Part shown: positions 1 through 7,818 of the stretch, piece after piece | Layout: each line of letters opens with the position of its first letter | Position numbering within the stretch: position 1 is the stretch's first letter | From: Lachnocurva sp029100405 | GTDB lineage: Bacteria; Bacillota; Clostridia; Lachnospirales; Lachnospiraceae | Length of the DNA: 64,000 nucleotides | Direction: 5' to 3' | Assembly (NCBI GenBank): GCA_046263755.1 | Contig: JBJYZC010000015.1 | Location: 10,053 to 74,052, forward strand | Program-made: the position numbers and the translations under genes | The notes under the pieces: model-generated | What the model was told of the DNA's origin: nothing | Seen by the model: the letters and a program-made list of their open reading frames with translations, nothing else | Database searches by the model: none

Positions 1-471
1 AGGGAAAAATTCCGTTAAGAGGCGGGTCGCCATCAGCTTTTTCATCCGCTTGTAACGGCGGATCTTCCTTTCCTGCTTTTTGGTCTTGACCGGCAAAATC
101 CCGGCCGCATCCACAAGAACGATCCGGTCGATCCGGAATTCCTCCTGATGACGGGCTGACAGGCGGATGATCACACGGCCGCCGTAAGAATGGCCCATTA
201 GAACTGCATGATGGATGTCCAATGCCTTCATGAATTTCAAAAAGAAATCCACATAATGCTCCACATCCCACGCTTCCTCCGGTTCTTCAGAATTGCCAAA
301 GCCCGGAAAATCGAACTGAATCACCCGGTATTGATCCGAAAGAAACTGAGCCGCATTGTCATAAAGGCTGCATTTTGTACCCCAGCCCTGCAGAATAACG
401 ACTGTTTCATCCCGTTCCGGATCTCCCGTTACTTTATAATAAATCACTTTCCCATCAATGGTCAGATCCAT
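1..471 (-). CDS. alpha/beta hydrolase, 3' end outside window
   Basis: The first 157 codons of an alpha/beta-fold hydrolase. The ATG at 471 opens with MDLTIDGKVIYYKVTGDP. About 25 residues in is the HGG-like oxyanion segment (ILQGWGTKCSLYD), then QFDFPGFGNSEEP, then the nucleophile elbow MGHSYGGR with the predicted catalytic Ser. The acid and His lie beyond position 1. The family covers esterases, lipases and C-C hydrolases, and the substrate cannot be read from this part. The reading frame is open to the window edge. Confidence 0.85.
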   Translation of the reverse strand, partial: MDLTIDGKVIYYKVTGDPERDETVVILQGWGTKCSLYDNAAQFLSDQYRVIQFDFPGFGNSEEPEEAWDVEHYVDFFLKFMKALDIHHAVLMGHSYGGRVIIRLSARHQEEFRIDRIVLVDAAGILPVKTKKQERKIRRYKRMKKLMATRLLTEFFP

Positions 472-674
472 AGCGTCCTGCTTTCTTTATCATTCTGCCT
501 TGCATAGATGCCTAAGCTGCAATATTCCGTAAAAGCCCTGTATTGAATTTCTCACAGGTTCCGGCTTGGGCTTTCCTTACCGGATTCCGGTCACCTGGTA
601 AGCAAAGCAAGGTGCGGCGCTATTATATCATATTGGAATGGAAATTTGTGGAAATATCCTTTATCCCCCGTCAA

Positions 675-824
675 AAGATCCGGATTCCAAATGGATCCTT
701 TCGCGAGTGCTCCATGTCAGAAAATCCGGATCCAAAAGGGATCCTTTCGCAGGCGCTCCATATCAGAAAATCCGGATCCAAAAGGGATCCTTTCGCAGGC
801 GCTCCATGTCAGAAGATCCAGATC
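675..824. repeat. 46-bp tandem repeat, three copies plus a partial, at a gene end
   Basis: Units start at 675, 721 and 767 with an exact 46-bp period, and a decayed partial begins at 813. On the minus strand each unit holds a 14-codon frame (MERLRKDPFWIRIF, then TGA). The upstream gene, whose stop is at 809-811, ends LEIWIF. The repeat therefore copies that gene's final codons and stop downstream of it. GGATCC occurs twice per unit. Confidence 0.85.
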
Positions 825-2059
825 TCCAGCGGTTTGTTTCGGAAGTCTTCCGGCGTTGATGCCAGGCAGTCTTCCTGTCGTAAGGTCCGATAGAGCCGAT
901 TCAATTCCTGACAGCGTCTTTCCTCGCTCCAGCCCTCCGTTCTCGCCAGAAGCTGGATTCTTAAACGTGTAATATGGATATAAAGGGAGAGATCCAGATG
1001 GCGCCGCGCCAGAAAAAGGCAGCGTTCCAGAAGCCGGCTGGCTTCGCCCCGCCGGTTCATGACAAAGGCCATCCAGGCAATGTTATAGCAGAGAACGCCT
1101 TCTTCGTGGAGATCGTCCGCATCCTGTCCGGGTCTGGCATGAAGTGTCTCATAGAGGTGAATCAGAAAACGAAGGCCCTTTTCCTGATTTCCCTGCTGGA
1201 AATGGAAGAGGCCATACATATTCAATAAAACGATATCGACATGCAAAAGGCAGTCCGAAGACAGAAGAATTTCCTCCAGAAGAAGCCCGTCTTCGCTTGC
1301 CTGCTCATCACGTCCTGAAAATGTAGACCAGGACAGACTTTTTTCATTTAATTCCGGCCAACGCATATGTAAGAGATTCTCTAACTGCATGCCGAAAGCA
1401 TGCTCCGCCTCGAAATAATCCCTTCTGCTCTTCTCAAACAGAGCTGCTTTCTCTGCGGAAGCCTGTCTCCAATCCCGATAGCTGGTCCTGCCTTCCGGCC
1501 CGACCAGAGCCCATTCGGAATTTTCATGGACCATCTGAACCTTGACGCTTTCTCCCGAAAGCACCTGGGTCTTCATATTCTGCAGCCAAACCTGCTTTAA
1601 GATAAGTTCTCCCGCTTGAATATAATACGAAGAAAGCGGTATCCTATCCCCCATATTCTGAACCATCTCTTTGGCTGCCAGCAAATATTTGTCTGCCCGA
1701 TCCGTCTTTTCGTAACGCAGTTCCGCAAATGCATTAGCAACCAGATTCAAGACCTCCCTTTCTCTCATCCTCTGCTCTGCATCGCTTTTCCTCTTTTTTT
1801 CTTCCTTTTCACGCATACGAATACACACTGCGTGACTTCTCAGTGCATCCGCTGTATGAGGATCCAGCCCCAGGTCCAGATAGCGGTCCAGAATCTTTTC
1901 CAAGATCCGTTCGGTTGGAATCGACTCCCCTTTTTCCAACCGTTTCAGCACACCGCTGTCGCAAACCTCACAAGTTACGTCCTCGATTCCAAGTTTCATC
2001 CCCTCGCGAATGTTGCAAAATAAATCCCCGTAAAGCTTCTTCTCGTGCTCAAGATTCAT
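809..2059 (-). CDS. HTH regulator with long helical (TPR-like) C-terminal region
   Basis: A 416-residue protein I cannot place in a named family. The first 60 residues look like an XRE-type helix-turn-helix (IREGMKLGIEDV...VLKRLEKGESIP). The rest is charged and helical, with a Lys/Glu-rich stretch near residues 80-100. From about residue 270, helix pairs (GLFHFQQGNQEKGLRFLIHLYETL; CYNIAWMAFVMNRRGEASRLL) resemble TPRs, as in Rgg/PlcR-like quorum regulators. No signalling-peptide gene was found beside it. The start has GGAGGGAGAT just upstream. It is monocistronic behind its own promoter, and its last codons are duplicated in the downstream 46-bp repeat. Confidence 0.65.
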   Translation of the reverse strand: MNLEHEKKLYGDLFCNIREGMKLGIEDVTCEVCDSGVLKRLEKGESIPTERILEKILDRYLDLGLDPHTADALRSHAVCIRMREKEEKKRKSDAEQRMREREVLNLVANAFAELRYEKTDRADKYLLAAKEMVQNMGDRIPLSSYYIQAGELILKQVWLQNMKTQVLSGESVKVQMVHENSEWALVGPEGRTSYRDWRQASAEKAALFEKSRRDYFEAEHAFGMQLENLLHMRWPELNEKSLSWSTFSGRDEQASEDGLLLEEILLSSDCLLHVDIVLLNMYGLFHFQQGNQEKGLRFLIHLYETLHARPGQDADDLHEEGVLCYNIAWMAFVMNRRGEASRLLERCLFLARRHLDLSLYIHITRLRIQLLARTEGWSEERRCQELNRLYRTLRQEDCLASTPEDFRNKPLEIWIF

Positions 2060-2265
2060 ATCTCCCTCCCGGTTTCAGTTATTGTCCCACTTGTTCTTTG
2101 CCCCCGCAAAGAAAGACCCATGCCCCTAGCTCCGGAAAATCAGATTTTCTTTCATTCTGCCCCCCTGCAGACGAAAGTGATTGCAAGCTTATGATCTCAA
2201 TGTCAACCCCCTTCCTGCATTCCTTTTTGATTCCGGAGAAATGCGGCAATACTGTAACGAAATTT

Positions 2266-2295
2266 AGTATACAGAACGTGTATTTCTATTGACAA
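2266..2295 (-). promoter_or_regulatory. predicted promoter of the HTH regulator
   Basis: On the minus strand, TTGTCA (2290-2295), an 18-bp spacer and TATACT (2266-2271). It predicts a leader of about 200 nt before the ATG at 2059. The rest of 2060-2606 holds only this leader, an AT-rich stretch and a terminator; no gene was seen. Confidence 0.5.
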
Positions 2296-2454
2296 GAGTA
2301 ATCTCAGTCCATTCGAATTTTCTATTATTTTAACAAATTTTTGCTATGTATTTTTATCACATTTTATGGTCAATCAAAAATGATGGCTCATGTAATTACA
2401 CACTTGCGTAAAATGTAATTATAAAGAGCTTTACTTGAGTTAATTTCAATCTTA

Positions 2455-2500
2455 AAAAAAAGGCGGGTGGAAGCAGCTCTGCTTCCACCCAATCTCTTTT
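2455..2500 (-). terminator. hairpin terminator after hpf, possibly bidirectional
   Basis: A perfect 12-bp stem (GGGTGGAAGCAG, 2465-2476; CTGCTTCCACCC, 2479-2490) with a 2-nt loop. Seven A's at 2454-2460 give a U-tract for minus-strand transcripts from hpf. A T-rich run after 2494 could also stop plus-strand transcripts. Confidence 0.85.
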
Positions 2501-2606
2501 TTCATGTGATACGTCGATATGACCAGTCTTCCCTCTGACTCATGCCATATCTCAAGATGTCGATTCCATGTCAATTGTCACTCTGGTCTATATTTCCCGG
2601 TAAAAG

Positions 2607-3140
2607 TTACATGTCTTCCGGCTCGATCAGCCCATAGGTATTGCCACGGCGCTTATAAACGACGTTGACTTCGTCTGTCTCCGCATTCTTGAATACGAAG
2701 AAGTCGTGGCCCAAAAGTTCCATCTGGATGCAGGCATCCTCTGCATACATCGGCTTGATATCGAATTTCTTATCACGAATGATGCGGACTGCCTCCTCTT
2801 CGCCGGCATCCTTCTCGAGATATTCTTCACTGAATAATCTTCTGGCTTCCTGCTTCTCATCTACCAGCTTATGGCGGTATTTCCGAAGCTGTCTCTCGAT
2901 CGTCTCAACTGCCAGATCAATCGATACATACATATCATTGGAAACCTGTTCGGAACGGATGGTCTTGCCCTTCATCGGGATTGTGACCTCGATCTTCTGA
3001 CGTTCCTTCTCTACACTCATGGTTACTCGTGCCGGTGTGTCTTCTTTGAAATACCGGTCCAACTTCGACAGCTTCTCCTCCACTGCTGCCTTCAATCCAT
3101 CTGTAAGTTCAATGTTACGGCCTGTGATTTGAAGTTTCAT
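2607..3140 (-). CDS. hpf: ribosome hibernation promoting factor, long form
   Basis: A 177-residue long HPF/RaiA-family protein. Residues 1-100 form the ribosome-binding domain (MKLQITGRNIELTDGL..., KLSKLDRYF). After a linker, the C-terminal dimerisation domain runs from about 120 to the end (KKFDIKPMYAEDACIQMELL...YGLIEPEDM). Long HPFs join 70S ribosomes into 100S dimers in stationary phase. The ATG at 3140 is preferred over an upstream TTG because AAGGGG lies 9 nt before it. Confidence 0.95.
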   Translation of the reverse strand: MKLQITGRNIELTDGLKAAVEEKLSKLDRYFKEDTPARVTMSVEKERQKIEVTIPMKGKTIRSEQVSNDMYVSIDLAVETIERQLRKYRHKLVDEKQEARRLFSEEYLEKDAGEEEAVRIIRDKKFDIKPMYAEDACIQMELLGHDFFVFKNAETDEVNVVYKRRGNTYGLIEPEDM

Positions 3141-3225
3141 ATGTATCAACCCCTTTGTTTAAATTTGATAAATCCCTTGTTGATAGGTAATTATTAGTAG
3201 TTCTTTTTGGATTTATCATGATTTC

Positions 3226-3254
3226 ATTATAGACAACCTCAAGTAGCCTTACAA
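3226..3254 (-). promoter_or_regulatory. hpf promoter
   Basis: Minus strand TTGTAA (3249-3254), 17-bp spacer, consensus TATAAT (3226-3231), about 85 nt before the hpf start. This is a housekeeping sigma-A type promoter; no sigma-B/H-like motif was recognised. Confidence 0.6.
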
Positions 3255-3287
3255 TGCTTTTTCAATAAATTTTCAGAAATTTTATGC

Positions 3288-3316
3288 TTGACAAATGAAT
3301 TGATTTGACATATTAG
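3288..3316 (+). promoter_or_regulatory. promoter of the SDR gene
   Basis: Plus strand TTGACA (3288-3293), 17-bp spacer, TATTAG (3311-3316). The leader to the ATG at 3469 is about 145 nt and contains a small hairpin (CACGGTGAAAACCGTG) followed by GGTTTTCT near 3400, which could attenuate. The remainder of 3150-3468 shows no gene. Confidence 0.55.
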
Positions 3317-3468
3317 ATGTGATCTGAAGGCAAAAGTCCCTGATCCAAGCTTTCTCGCATGGGTTATAAAAAGGTGGGCTATCATCCTCACGGTGAAAAC
3401 CGTGGGTTTTCTCGTCCACATGGTTTATAATATCCTTCATAAAATCCGAATTTTCAGGAGGTCATCTC

Positions 3469-4233
3469 ATGATTGAAGCAGCAAATATAACCCCTGTCCA
3501 CGGCAAAACCGCCTTCCTTACCGGGGCTTCCCGCGGTATCGGCGCCGGCATTGCCCGTGCATTGGCAAGCGACGGCTATTCGCTCGGTCTCTGCTGTGAG
3601 AAAAATTTAGACCGTCTCGAAGCTTTGAAGCACGAGCTCACTCAAGGCTACGGCGTAACCGTCGAAAGCTATATGTTCGACGTAAGCGATCCAACCGCCG
3701 TTTCCATGGCAGCCTCTGATTTTCTGGAAAAGTTCGGTCATATCGACGTCCTCATCAACAATGCCGGTATCTCTGTTGTCGGCCTTCTGGATGACCTGGA
3801 TGATGTCAGCTGGAACCGGATTCTTTCCGTCAACCTCTCCTCTGCCTTCTATAGCTATAAAGCCTTCTCCAGGGCTTTCCTCCAGCAGAAGTCCGGAGAT
3901 ATCATCAATATTTCTTCCATGTGGGGGTCTGTCGGTGCCTCCTGTGAGGCGGCATACTCTGCCAGCAAGGGCGGCCTCAACGCTCTGACCCGATCCCTCG
4001 GCAAGGAGCTGGCTCCCTCCGGTATCCGTGTCAATGCCATCTCCTGCGGTATCATTGACACCGATATGAACCGGGAGCATTTCACGGAAGAAGATCTTAT
4101 GGCATTAAAAGAAGACGTCCCCATGGGACGTCTTGGAAATCCTGCCGATGTCGGACAGGCTGTATTATCCATTCTTCACGGAAGCAGCTATCTCACAGCC
4201 CAAGTCATTGAACTGGATGGAGGATATATCTGA
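3469..4233 (+). CDS. SDR-family oxidoreductase, FabG-like
   Basis: A 254-residue classical short-chain dehydrogenase. The cofactor motif TGASRGIG is at residues 18-25, NNAG near 98, the catalytic Ser in NISSMWG, and YSASK near 162. The C-terminus LDGGYI is typical of 3-oxoacyl-ACP reductase paralogues. It stands alone rather than in a fab cluster, so the substrate is open. AGGAGG lies 8 nt before the ATG. The 3' end, including the stop, is duplicated downstream. Confidence 0.85.
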   Translation: MIEAANITPVHGKTAFLTGASRGIGAGIARALASDGYSLGLCCEKNLDRLEALKHELTQGYGVTVESYMFDVSDPTAVSMAASDFLEKFGHIDVLINNAGISVVGLLDDLDDVSWNRILSVNLSSAFYSYKAFSRAFLQQKSGDIINISSMWGSVGASCEAAYSASKGGLNALTRSLGKELAPSGIRVNAISCGIIDTDMNREHFTEEDLMALKEDVPMGRLGNPADVGQAVLSILHGSSYLTAQVIELDGGYI

Positions 4234-4355
4234 TTTAGCAGCAGAAGACCGGCAACAATGGTCTCCTTATCCAGGAACTGGATGGAGGATATATCTGATT
4301 CGGCAGTCCAGGTCGGTCATTGAACTGAATGCAGGATATATCTGATTCGGCAGTC
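4210..4355. repeat. three copies of the SDR gene tail
   Basis: The block encoding ELDGGYI-stop is repeated at 4210-4236 (in the gene), 4275-4300 and 4322-4347. Copies two and three also share the following TTCGGCAGTC. Spacings are 65 and 47 bp. The third copy has point changes, so the array is decaying. Confidence 0.85.
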
Positions 4356-4367
4356 TAATTCCCGAGT

Positions 4368-5129
4368 TCAGCTCAACTCGGCATATTTTCCCAGGAAAGC
4401 CCGGGTCCTCTCGTTATCTGAGTTAAACAGTTTCTCCGGCGTCGTTTCTTCGACGATCCTGCCCTGATCCATGAAAATCATCCGGTCGGAAACATCCCGG
4501 GCGAAGGTCATCTCGTGGGTGACGATCACCATGGTCATCTTCTCAGCCGCAAGTTCCTTAATGACCTTCAGAATCTCCAAGGTCATTTCCGGATCCAGCG
4601 CAGATGTCGGCTCGTCAAAAAAGAGAATTTGCGGTTTCATTGCCAGTGCCCTGGCGATCCCGACTCTCTGCTTCTGTCCGCCGGAAAGCTCGCAAGGATA
4701 GGCATCCTCCCGGCCCTCCAGTCCCATCTTCTTGAGTAGTGTCTCTGCCTCCGCCGTCACTTCCGCCTTATCCCGCTTCTGCACCCGGATCGGCGCATCG
4801 ATGATATTCCGAAGCACCGTAAAATGCGGAAACAAATTAAAGTTCTGGAAAACCAAACCAAAAGCTTCTCTCGCCTTCCTCTGCTCCTTCCTGGAAATAT
4901 AGACCGCTCTTCCATTTTCTGAACTTACGATTTTCTGCCCCAGATAGGACATCTCCCCGTCGTCCATGGTCTCCAGAAATGCGGCACAGCGAAGAAGCGT
5001 TGATTTGCCGGATCCGGACGGGCCGATAATACTTAAGACTTCGCCCTCATTGACTGACAGATGGAGATCCCTCAGAACCGGAACGCCTCCAAAACTCTTT
5101 TTCACATGCTGCATCTCTAAAACATTCAT
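4368..5129 (-). CDS. polar amino-acid ABC transporter, ATPase
   Basis: A 253-residue GlnQ/HisP-type ATPase. Walker A is GPSGSGKST near residue 36, the Q-loop lies in VFQNFNLFPHFTVL, the signature is LSGGQKQR, Walker B is ILFFDEPTSALD and the switch is VTHEM. It is last in the order binding protein, permease, ATPase on this strand, so it energises import through the neighbouring permease. GGAG precedes the ATG. Residues VYIS near 75 are encoded by a copy of the window's recurrent 12-mer (4894-4905). Confidence 0.95.
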   Translation of the reverse strand: MNVLEMQHVKKSFGGVPVLRDLHLSVNEGEVLSIIGPSGSGKSTLLRCAAFLETMDDGEMSYLGQKIVSSENGRAVYISRKEQRKAREAFGLVFQNFNLFPHFTVLRNIIDAPIRVQKRDKAEVTAEAETLLKKMGLEGREDAYPCELSGGQKQRVGIARALAMKPQILFFDEPTSALDPEMTLEILKVIKELAAEKMTMVIVTHEMTFARDVSDRMIFMDQGRIVEETTPEKLFNSDNERTRAFLGKYAELS

Positions 5130-5189
5130 TCTCTACTCCAATATCGATCTATATTTCACATGCTGAATTATAGCCTGTCTTTTCGTCTT

Positions 5190-5295
5190 GTGGGCAGTCG
5201 CAGGCCGCCATAGTCCCTCTGTATTACTCAACCTGATGTCTTGCCTCTGTGGGCCAGTCTCAAGCCGCCATAGCCCCTCTGTATTACTCGACCTG
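5190..5295. repeat. 46-bp duplication across the permease stop codon
   Basis: Copies at 5190-5235 and 5249-5295 share GCCGCCATAG(T/C)CCCTCTGTATTACTC(A/G)ACCTG. The second copy contains the last codons (QVE) and stop of the permease gene; the first is a downstream duplicate. Confidence 0.8.
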
Positions 5296-5940
5296 GTAAT
5301 AGTTCATCTTCTTTTCGACCAGGTCCATAATGCCTGCAACAAGGGCATTGAATACATAATAGAAGATCGCAGCAGCTACGAAGGGAACCATGCTGCGCTG
5401 GGAAGCGGCAATTGCCTTGGCTTCGGTAAACATTTCTGCATAGGCAATGGAGAAAGCCAGGGAAGTATCCTTGACCAATGTGATGACCTCATTGGTGATG
5501 GATGGGAGCACCCGTTTCATGACCTGTGGCAGGATAATGGTGAGGAATGTCTGGCTTTTACTATAGCCGAGGACTTCGGCCGCCTCATACTGGCCACGGG
5601 GCATAGAAGCGATTCCGCTCCGGTAAATCTCTGCAAAATAAGCTGCGTAATTCAGAGCGAAAGCGATGATGACTGCGGTTCCACGATAATTTGGGGAAAG
5701 AGTAAGGCCCAAGAGATAGTAGGGTCCGAAATATACCACCAAAAGCTGCAGCATCAGGGGCGTTCCGCGAAGGATGGAATTATAGACTCGCACTACATTT
5801 CGAAGAAGCGGATTTTTCGAAAGCCTGCCAAGGGCCAAAAGCAGGCCGAGGGGCAGAGAGAAGACCAAAGTCAGCACAAAAATCTGTATCGTTGTAAGCA
5901 TACCGCCTGCCAGCTGCAGGCATATCGTTCCAAATGACAT
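5284..5940 (-). CDS. polar amino-acid ABC transporter, permease
   Basis: A 218-residue HisM/GlnP-family inner-membrane permease. Hydrophobic helices are spread over the length. The EAA-type coupling loop is near residues 130-150 (YEAAEVLGYSKSQTFLTIILPQ), and it contacts the ATPase. RGTPLMLQLLVVYFG near residue 60 is family-typical. It lies between the binding-protein and ATPase genes on the same strand, separated by repeat-bearing gaps rather than overlapping them. Confidence 0.93.
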   Translation of the reverse strand: MSFGTICLQLAGGMLTTIQIFVLTLVFSLPLGLLLALGRLSKNPLLRNVVRVYNSILRGTPLMLQLLVVYFGPYYLLGLTLSPNYRGTAVIIAFALNYAAYFAEIYRSGIASMPRGQYEAAEVLGYSKSQTFLTIILPQVMKRVLPSITNEVITLVKDTSLAFSIAYAEMFTEAKAIAASQRSMVPFVAAAIFYYVFNALVAGIMDLVEKKMNYYQVE

Positions 5941-5967
5941 AATAAAGTTCCCATCCTAGTTCTGTAT

Positions 5968-6112
5968 GATTCCGATCTGGCTGCTGTCTTCCGCACAGAT
6001 CCGATCAGTCAGCCTTCTTCTGCATAGATCCGATCTGTCAGCTTTCTTCCGCATAGATCTGATCTATCTGCTTTCTTCCGTACAGATCCGATCAGTCAGC
6101 TTTCAAGATGCA
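5968..6112. repeat. 29-bp tandem repeat, about five units, across the binding-protein stop
   Basis: GATC(C/T)GATC cores recur at 5998, 6027, 6056 and 6085 with a 29-bp period, plus a diverged unit at 5968. The last unit includes KAD-stop of the binding-protein gene (stop 6092-6094). It resembles the other gene-tail arrays here and is not a CRISPR, because the units abut without unique spacers. Confidence 0.8.
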
Positions 6113-7039
6113 GACATCCGCGTCAAAATACTTCTCCGAGAGTTTTTTGAAGGTGCCATCTTTCACCAGTTCCTTCATAGCATCCTCAACCTTATCGCGA
6201 AGCTTGGTATTCCCCTTCTTAAAACCTACGGCGTACTGCTCGCTTGAGATCTGATCATCAAGAATTTTGAAGGTGTCTTCCTTGCCTTTGATCTGATCCT
6301 TTGCCACAAAAATATCCATTGCAATGGCATCGACGGAGCCCTGCTCCAGATCCATCATTGCGGTATTGTAGTCAGCGGTGGTCAGCATATCCTTAAAAGA
6401 AGATTTCAGTTCCTTGTGATCATCGTCATTCAGGGCGCTCTCTGCGGAAGATTCCTTCTGGACTTCGACGGTCTTTCCGGCCAAGCCTTTCAAATCGGTG
6501 ATCCCGGAGTCCTTCTTCACAACAACCACCTGGGAATTGTCCATGTAAGGGTCTGTCCAGGTGTACTGTTTTTCACGTCCGTTTATGGTGAAACCGTTCC
6601 AGAGACAGTCGACCGTTCCGGCATCCAGTTCCATATCCTTGGCATCCCAGTCTACCGGCTGATATTTCACTTTCATGCCCATCTTCTTTGCAGCTGCTTT
6701 TGCCATCTCCAGATCAAAGCCGGTGAAATTTCCATCATCATCCTTGTAGCCAAACGGCGGGAAGTTCTGGTCAAACCCTACGACCAGGGTATTGTCATCT
6801 GCTGTGTTCTTGGAAGATTTACTACCGCAGGCAGCCAGGCTGAAAATCATACAAGCAGTCAGAGCCAGAGCTGCAACTTTCCGGAAGGATCGAAAGGATA
6901 CTCCATGGGATAAGCTATGGGATGTTCTATTGGATACCCGATTGAATGTCTGATCGGATATCTGCTTGTCTTCTACTTGTCTCTTCTGATCTGCTGCTTT
7001 CCTCTCTGCTCCATACATGGCGACGGTCTTCCTTTCCAT
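6092..7039 (-). CDS. amino-acid ABC transporter, substrate-binding lipoprotein
   Basis: A family-3 solute-binding protein of 315 residues. The lipobox LAACG sits unusually late, near residue 70, after the hydrophobic stretch AALALTACMIFSL. The mature part has NTLVVGFDQNFPPFGY, FDLEMAKAAAKKMG and DPYMDNSQVVVV, typical of polar amino-acid receptors. The long polar leader before the signal helix is partly built of 12-bp in-frame repeats. No ATG lies closer to the helix, so the leader is probably real, although an internal ATG 7 codons in is possible. Confidence 0.9.
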   Translation of the reverse strand: MERKTVAMYGAERKAADQKRQVEDKQISDQTFNRVSNRTSHSLSHGVSFRSFRKVAALALTACMIFSLAACGSKSSKNTADDNTLVVGFDQNFPPFGYKDDDGNFTGFDLEMAKAAAKKMGMKVKYQPVDWDAKDMELDAGTVDCLWNGFTINGREKQYTWTDPYMDNSQVVVVKKDSGITDLKGLAGKTVEVQKESSAESALNDDDHKELKSSFKDMLTTADYNTAMMDLEQGSVDAIAMDIFVAKDQIKGKEDTFKILDDQISSEQYAVGFKKGNTKLRDKVEDAMKELVKDGTFKKLSEKYFDADVCILKAD

Positions 7040-7082
7040 TCCAGTTTTTCCTGTTCATTGCTTGCTTCTGTCTGTGTAGCGC

Positions 7083-7112
7083 TTGCCTGCTATCCTTAAA
7101 CATAGCAGGCAA
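7083..7112. promoter_or_regulatory. perfect 11-bp inverted repeat in the binding-protein leader
   Basis: TTGCCTGCTAT (7083-7093) and ATAGCAGGCAA (7102-7112) with an 8-bp spacer, between the predicted promoter and the transporter's first gene. It could be a repressor operator or an RNA hairpin. There is no U-tract, so it is not a terminator. Confidence 0.6.
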
Positions 7113-7140
7113 ACTAACTCTTTAATTTTAATGTTCTACT

Positions 7141-7169
7141 ACTTTATCATGCTAAACCCCTAATGTAAA
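7141..7169 (-). promoter_or_regulatory. promoter of the amino-acid transporter genes
   Basis: Minus strand TTTACA (7164-7169), 17-bp spacer, TAAAGT (7141-7146), about 100 nt upstream of the start. Confidence 0.45.
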
Positions 7170-7503
7170 GTATGGAATGAAATACAAAATCATTTTAAAT
7201 CACGCACCTTCTGCCTCAAAAACTCATGCTGAGAGCATGGAAAATTCGATATATGAAATCTTTTTAAAATCATGCGCATTCTGACCTTCAAAACTCGTGC
7301 CAAGAGCATTGAAAATTCGATATACAAAATCTTTTCAATTTCATGCTACAAAAACAGCTGGAAAACACGCATTATTTTGAAAAGATTTTGTATATCGAAT
7401 TTTTTGAGGCTTGAAAGGCTATTTTCCAGTCTAAAATACGCATGAAATGAAAAAGATTTCATATATCGATTTTCCGAGCTTTTGAAAGGCCATTCTCCAG
7501 TTC
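7164..7503. repeat. head-to-head array of a 71-bp AT-rich repeat
   Basis: Two complete units in one orientation (7362-7432 and 7433-7503, both 71 bp) face a complete unit (7240-7310, 71 bp) and two partials (about 7164-7239 and 7311-7346) in the other. The shared core reads AAAAGATTT(C/T)(A/G)TATATCGA, preceded by ACGCAT. The whole could fold into a long hairpin. A sixth copy lies at 40699-40759. No transposase or terminal duplication was seen. Confidence 0.8.
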
Positions 7504-7595
7504 GAAGCAAGACCCCGGACTCGTCCCTGCAGTGAGTAAGCTTCAACATACCACTACAGCACTACAGATAACCCCGGCTCTAAATAAATCCATAT

Positions 7596-7629
7596 AAAAA
7601 GGGCAAGGCTCAAATTCTGAGCCTTGCCC
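7596..7629 (-). terminator. terminator of the glycerol-3-phosphate operon
   Basis: Twelve-bp stem GGGCAAGGCTCA (7601-7612) and TGAGCCTTGCCC (7618-7629) with a 5-nt loop. On the minus strand it is followed by U5 from 7596-7600. It lies downstream of the DUF1667 gene and its tail repeats. Confidence 0.85.
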
Positions 7630-7705
7630 TTCAAACATTCCTCCATGTTTTGACACAAGCAATTTATGCTCGCGCTTCAGTCCCGCAAGCATCCTTCCAC
7701 CTGGT

Positions 7706-7818
7706 CTTTATTCGATACCATCTGCCTTCCGACCGTGCTTTATTCCACACCATCTGTCTTTCGAACGTGCTTTATTCACACCATCCGCCTTCCGACCGTG
7801 CTTTATTTCACACCTACG
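7706..7818. repeat. 32-bp tandem repeat across the DUF1667 stop
   Basis: Units begin at 7706, 7738, 7770 and 7801 (32, 32 and 31 bp) with CTTTATT...CACACCAT and CCGACCGTG. The unit at 7801 holds the last codons GVK and the stop of the DUF1667 gene; the others are diverged copies downstream. Confidence 0.8.

Noticed and set aside
543..972. Overlapping plus-strand frames with repeated peptides
   Set aside because: They are translations of the 46-bp tandem repeat and the antisense of the regulator gene.
5968..6112. Possible CRISPR-like array
   Set aside because: Units of 29 bp abut directly without unique spacers, diverge between copies and contain a gene's stop codon.
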